25,641 nt of DNA, taken from NCBI GenBank assembly GCA_007128275.1, contig SKXR01000009.1:1-25641 (forward strand). Direction: 5' to 3'. Source of the DNA: Kiritimatiellia bacterium (GTDB lineage: Bacteria; Verrucomicrobiota; Kiritimatiellia; SLAD01). Under the pieces are notes generated by a model. The model was not told the DNA's origin, did not search any database, and worked only from the letters and a program-made list of their open reading frames with translations. A program made the position numbers and the translations under genes. Below are positions 22,699-25,641 of this stretch, in pieces. Positions within the stretch are counted from its first letter, which is position 1, and each line of letters starts with the position of its first letter.

Positions 22699-23730
22699 TT
22701 AGTATGCCGTGCTGATGCGGGTCGGCGCGAACCCTTCTTGCGCGAGGGACCGTGCGATTTCGGATGGGATGGGCGTGATGGTCTTGTCGGGCAGGGCTTT
22801 CGACAGGGTTTCCAGCGCGTCATCGTCTTCCGAGCGCCCGTATACGGGTACCAAGACGTGCTTGTTCAGTGCGATGTAATCCATGTAGCCGCCGCCGTCC
22901 GTGGACGAGTGCGGGATTCGCACCACGCGAAAGCCGCGCCCCAGTTCGCGTCGCACCTGGTGCGTGAGCCGATCAGCGAATACCGCAAGGTCCGTGTCGT
23001 CGTCCCCGTACTTTGTGATCAGGACCGTGTTTTCCGAGGCGAAACGTATTAGGCCGGTCAAGTGCCCTTCTTGATCGCCGGGCCGGACGGGCACAAAGAC
23101 CGTGCGCGTGAGTCCGACGTGTTCGCGCAACACATCGCGGATAGACTGTATGGAGAGGTGTTCGTTTTCGCCGATCACGCGTTGGGAAATAATCGCCGCG
23201 CCCTTGCCGTTATGCGTGATGGCGCTGCCGCTCAGGGTCAAGGGGATCTCCTTTACCGTGCCGTACAATGCTTCGCCGAGTTCCTTGCCGGCGTTGTTGT
23301 TGTCGTACGCGCGGGCCACGTCCCGACCTGTCAGGTGATTGGGTTGATACCGGAACTTGGCCGCGAACAAGCGTCCTTCGGCATCGACGGCGGGCAGCCC
23401 GGCCCAATCGCGCACATGGACGTTGCGCACGCGGGAGATCGGGAGGTAGCGAATGTCGCGGCCCACCTGTTGCAAGGCCCGGATGCTCGGCGGTTGCGGG
23501 CTGATGACGGCGACCTCGCGCTCGTCCGGCAGGGCGCGGATCAGGTCCGTGAACAGCGGGAGATCCCGGCTGTGTCCGCGCAGATGCTCCGGCCAAACCA
23601 ACACGATGGGGCCGTTCAATTCCCATTCGGGCACCAGTCGGACGGGGGCGACTTCGTCCGCAACGATGGGCCGGGGCATGGCTGCGAGTGTCACGCCGGC
23701 GAGAAGAACGCGTATCAACATTGTATTCAT
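22699..23730 (-). CDS. Secreted agmatine deiminase-fold protein, probably catalytically inactive
   Basis: 343 residues with a signal peptide (hydrophobic 5-17, likely cut at IVA|DEVAP). The fold matches the agmatine deiminase/bacterial peptidylarginine deiminase family: VHVRDWAGLPAV (the RD..G site), ITHNGKGAAIISQRVI, GHLTGLIRFASENTVLI, and IALNKHVLVPVYGRSEDDDALETL. Several catalytic residues differ from active enzymes. The usual LEGG glutamate is Ser167, the usual Asp of GH-x-D is Thr225 (His223 kept), and the C-terminal GGGxIHC segment with the catalytic Cys is missing: the protein ends soon after IPSEIARSLAQEG. There is no cysteine in the protein. It is therefore unlikely to be a deiminase and may be a binding protein. 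GGAG precedes the ATG. A 97-base gap with no clear signal separates it from the upstream nucleoredoxin on the same strand. Confidence 0.8.
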   Translation of the reverse strand: MNTMLIRVLLAGVTLAAMPRPIVADEVAPVRLVPEWELNGPIVLVWPEHLRGHSRDLPLFTDLIRALPDEREVAVISPQPPSIRALQQVGRDIRYLPISRVRNVHVRDWAGLPAVDAEGRLFAAKFRYQPNHLTGRDVARAYDNNNAGKELGEALYGTVKEIPLTLSGSAITHNGKGAAIISQRVIGENEHLSIQSIRDVLREHVGLTRTVFVPVRPGDQEGHLTGLIRFASENTVLITKYGDDDTDLAVFADRLTHQVRRELGRGFRVVRIPHSSTDGGGYMDYIALNKHVLVPVYGRSEDDDALETLSKALPDKTITPIPSEIARSLAQEGFAPTRISTAY

Positions 23731-23827
23731 GGGCAGGCTCCGATTCAGGTCTGTTCACCCGAGGGTGCCGTTGAACCCGGTGATGGTCAAGAACTCGCGG
23801 GACGCCCTGATCGATGCGCGGTGGGGA

Positions 23828-24388
23828 TCACCAACGTTCGTACGCCCCGGCGCCCCATTGGGCGACCTGATTGCGGGCGTCGGCGGACAGGGTGCGACCG
23901 TCTGCGTCCACGACCACGAGGGTCGGGATTCCTCGCACGCCGAATCGTTGCGCCAAGGCGCTGCGTTGTTCGGCCTCAAACGGGAGCGCCAGCCAATCCA
24001 TGTCGTACTCCTTCATGTAAGCGCGCATGGCTTCGGCGGAGCGATCGCTCGAAACAAAGACAATCTCGAACGGTTTGCCGTCCGCTTGCAGCTGGTTGTA
24101 GGCATCGACCAGGAGCGGCGTGAAGGCCCGGCACGGGGGACACCAATGGGCGGAGAAATAGAGGCCCACCTTCTTGCCTTCAAGCTCGGCGAGGGTGGTT
24201 TCCTCTCCGTCGGCGTTCTGCAGCCGGGTTCCGAACAGCTCCTCGAGGCCGTCCTTGGGCGCGCTGTCGTCCGTCTTCGCCGCCACGGAATCTTCGAGAG
24301 CGGCTCCGCATCCGGTGAGCACCGGTGTCCACGCAAGTGCGCCCAGACTGAGCAGCAGGAATATGAATGATGTGGGATAACCTCGCAT
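23828..24388 (-). CDS. Nucleoredoxin-like thioredoxin lipoprotein
   Basis: 186 residues. A signal peptide (about 8-20) ends in the lipobox LTGC with Cys27, so the protein should be lipid-anchored in the periplasm or outer membrane. After a short linker comes a thioredoxin fold of nucleoredoxin type: FSAHWCPPCRAFTP with WCPPC at 82-86, FVSSDRS, and the cis-proline loop VRGIPTLVV (Pro155). It closely parallels the domain at 8766-9557 (shared KKxGLYFSAxWCPPCRAFTP) but lacks SHD1. Its role is likely thiol reduction at the cell envelope. GGAGG, part of a near-perfect Shine-Dalgarno, precedes the ATG by eight bases, one of the few in this window. A longer upstream frame is antisense to fusA and not coding. 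Confidence 0.9.
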   Translation of the reverse strand: MRGYPTSFIFLLLSLGALAWTPVLTGCGAALEDSVAAKTDDSAPKDGLEELFGTRLQNADGEETTLAELEGKKVGLYFSAHWCPPCRAFTPLLVDAYNQLQADGKPFEIVFVSSDRSAEAMRAYMKEYDMDWLALPFEAEQRSALAQRFGVRGIPTLVVVDADGRTLSADARNQVAQWGAGAYERW

Positions 24389-24425
24389 GACGATAACCTC
24401 CTTCTTATGGATGTTCAGGAACCCC

Positions 24426-24453
24426 AAAATACATTTGCATGGGCCGAAAGCAA
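24426..24453 (-). promoter_or_regulatory. Promoter candidate of the nucleoredoxin lipoprotein gene
   Basis: On the minus strand TTGCTT (24448-24453), a 16-base spacer and TATTTT (24426-24431), about 40 bases before the ATG at 24388. The 282-base gap it shares with fusA also holds two similar stretches, CCCTTGCACGCGGAGG (24561) and CCCTTGCAAGCGGGTGG (24607). I could not place a convincing fusA promoter. Confidence 0.4.
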
Positions 24454-24670
24454 GTTGCCGTTGCTTAACTCCGGTCTGTTTATCCGGGTTGTTGCCGTAT
24501 GGTTTGATCCGTTGGCATGTTGTAAGGGCGTCCAACTTTTTCCCTGTTTCCGCGCATTTTCCCTTGCACGCGGAGGGAAGAGGGTTCATATTCCCGAACT
24601 TTCCACCCCTTGCAAGCGGGTGGCGTGTATTAATTCGGATGCACGAGCAATTCAAGAAGGTAGAAGGATC

Positions 24671-25641
24671 ATGGCTAGAAAGTACCCTATTTCTAAAATT
24701 CGTAATATCGGCATCATGGCGCATATTGACGCGGGCAAGACCACGGTCAGCGAGCGCATTCTCTTCTATTCCGGAAAGACTCACAAGATGGGCGAAGTCC
24801 ACGATGGCGGCGCCACGATGGACTGGATGGAACAGGAACGCGAACGCGGTATTACGATTACTTCGGCGGCCACCAGCACGGAGTGGCGCGAACATTCGAT
24901 CGCCTTGATCGACACGCCGGGCCATGTCGATTTCACGGTGGAAGTGGAGCGCAGCCTTCGCGTATTGGACGGGGCCATTGCGCTGTTCTGCGCCGTTGCG
25001 GGCGTTCAGCCGCAGTCCGAGAAGGTCTGGTTGCAGAGCGAAAAGTACGCCGTGCCGAAGATCGCGTTTGTCAATAAGATGGACCGGGTCGGGGCCGATT
25101 TCTTTACCGTAGTCCAAGAGATTCAGGACGAGTTCCAAGCCAATGCCGTGCCGGTTGTGATTCCGATCGGCGAGGAGGAGAACTTCCGCGGCATCATCGA
25201 TTTGGTGTGCATGAAAGCGGTCTTCTATGACGAGACCTCCTTTGGTCAGTACTTTCACGAGGAGGATATTCCCGCGGAATTGCTGGAGACTGCTAATAAA
25301 TGGCGCGCGAATCTGGTCGAGAAATGCGCGGAACAGGACGACGCCCTGCTCGAGAAATTCCTTGAGGGGCAGGAACTGTCGTCGGACGAAATCTGGACGA
25401 TCCTCCGGAAAGCCACCATTTCGCGTCGTGTGGTACCGGTCTATTGCGGGTCGGCCTTCAAGAACAAGGGGATCCAGCGTCTGTTGGACGGGGTGGTCCA
25501 CCTGTTGCCGGCGCCGAACGAAATTCCGCCGATCATTAGCGCCCTCAGCGAGGAAGAGGAAAAGGAAGGGCGCGAACCCACGGATGACGCCCCGTTTGCG
25601 GCCTTGGCGTTTAAGATCATGGCGGACAAGCACATGGGCAA
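24671..25641 (+). CDS. fusA: Elongation factor G, N-terminal part (cut by window end)
   Basis: The first 323 codons are present without a stop; the gene continues past the window. EF-G is the GTPase that drives tRNA-mRNA translocation on the ribosome. The G domain motifs are intact: G1 AHIDAGKTT (17-25), G2 RGITITS (59-65), G3 DTPGH (81-85), G4 NKMD (135-138) and G5-like GSAFKNKG. The sequence MARKYPISKIRNIGIMAHID is a standard EF-G start, and the G' subdomain insert follows G4. AGAAGG lies close before the ATG, with AAGAAGG slightly further up. The elements that separate EF-G1 from EF-G2 paralogues lie mostly beyond the cut, so a paralogue cannot be excluded. No rpsL, rpsG or tuf is upstream; the divergent neighbour is the nucleoredoxin lipoprotein. 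Confidence 0.95.
   Translation, partial: MARKYPISKIRNIGIMAHIDAGKTTVSERILFYSGKTHKMGEVHDGGATMDWMEQERERGITITSAATSTEWREHSIALIDTPGHVDFTVEVERSLRVLDGAIALFCAVAGVQPQSEKVWLQSEKYAVPKIAFVNKMDRVGADFFTVVQEIQDEFQANAVPVVIPIGEEENFRGIIDLVCMKAVFYDETSFGQYFHEEDIPAELLETANKWRANLVEKCAEQDDALLEKFLEGQELSSDEIWTILRKATISRRVVPVYCGSAFKNKGIQRLLDGVVHLLPAPNEIPPIISALSEEEEKEGREPTDDAPFAALAFKIMADKHMG

Noticed and set aside
24561..24623. Two similar CCCTTGCA-type stretches upstream of fusA as a direct repeat regulator
   Set aside because: They share only about 12 of 16 bases and no boundary is clear; not enough for a separate feature.
24389..25633. Extension of the nucleoredoxin lipoprotein frame across the fusA region on the minus strand
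   Set aside because: The fusA G-domain motifs on the plus strand are intact; the lipobox signal peptide and GGAGG fix the nucleoredoxin start at 24388.

Overview
The window is about 60% GC chromosomal DNA from a Gram-negative bacterium, most likely of the Planctomycetota-Verrucomicrobiota-Lentisphaerota-Kiritimatiellota group. The pointers are type II secretion GspK/L/M-like genes, a pseudopilin beside a secreted multi-domain glycan-binding protein, nucleoredoxin-like thioredoxins (one joined to an SHD1 domain), many genes without a clear Shine-Dalgarno, and short intergenic repeats containing GTGTCTGTCCCCG. The lineage is inference; no rRNA is present.

Layout. 1-2.9 kb: one copy of a dispersed structured repeat, a hybrid histidine kinase (+), and tRNA-Gly(TCC) with a good promoter. 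2.9-7.8 kb: truC-like pseudouridine synthase (+), an intergenic stretch with two REP-like repeats, a 997-residue secreted carbohydrate-binding protein (+) and a pseudopilin (+). 8.0-9.6 kb: pyrF (-) and an SHD1-nucleoredoxin (-), separated by a 7-bp tandem repeat. 9.6-10.0 kb: the second copy of the dispersed repeat, in opposite orientation. 10.0-13.2 kb: a tightly overlapping ECF-type nickel/cobalt uptake operon nikK-nikL-nikM-nikQ-nikO (+). 13.2-16.4 kb: gspK-gspL-gspM (-), the inner-membrane platform and minor pseudopilin part of a type II secretion machine. 16.6-17.3 kb: a secreted coiled-coil protein (+). 17.3-20.9 kb: dnaE (-). 21.1-22.3 kb: a helix-turn-helix protein and an SGNH/GDSL hydrolase in one operon (-). 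22.35-22.7 kb: an AT-richer regulatory region. 22.7-24.4 kb: a secreted agmatine-deiminase-fold protein that lacks the catalytic residues (-) and a nucleoredoxin lipoprotein (-). 24.67 kb to the end: fusA (EF-G), cut by the window edge (+).

Functional links. The nik operon is self-contained: two membrane/periplasmic accessory proteins, the substrate-binding S component with its Met-His N terminus, the T component with two Ala-Arg-Gly motifs, and the ATPase. The gsp genes could power export of secreted proteins such as the glycan-binding one; the lone pseudopilin fits the same theme. dnaE, pyrF, truC, tRNA-Gly and fusA are housekeeping genes scattered between these modules, so this is ordinary chromosome rather than a mobile island. 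No transposase, integrase, CRISPR array or phage gene was seen. The least explained items are the dispersed structured repeat, the long N-terminal extension of GspK, the pseudo-deiminase and the regulatory region at 22.35-22.7 kb.
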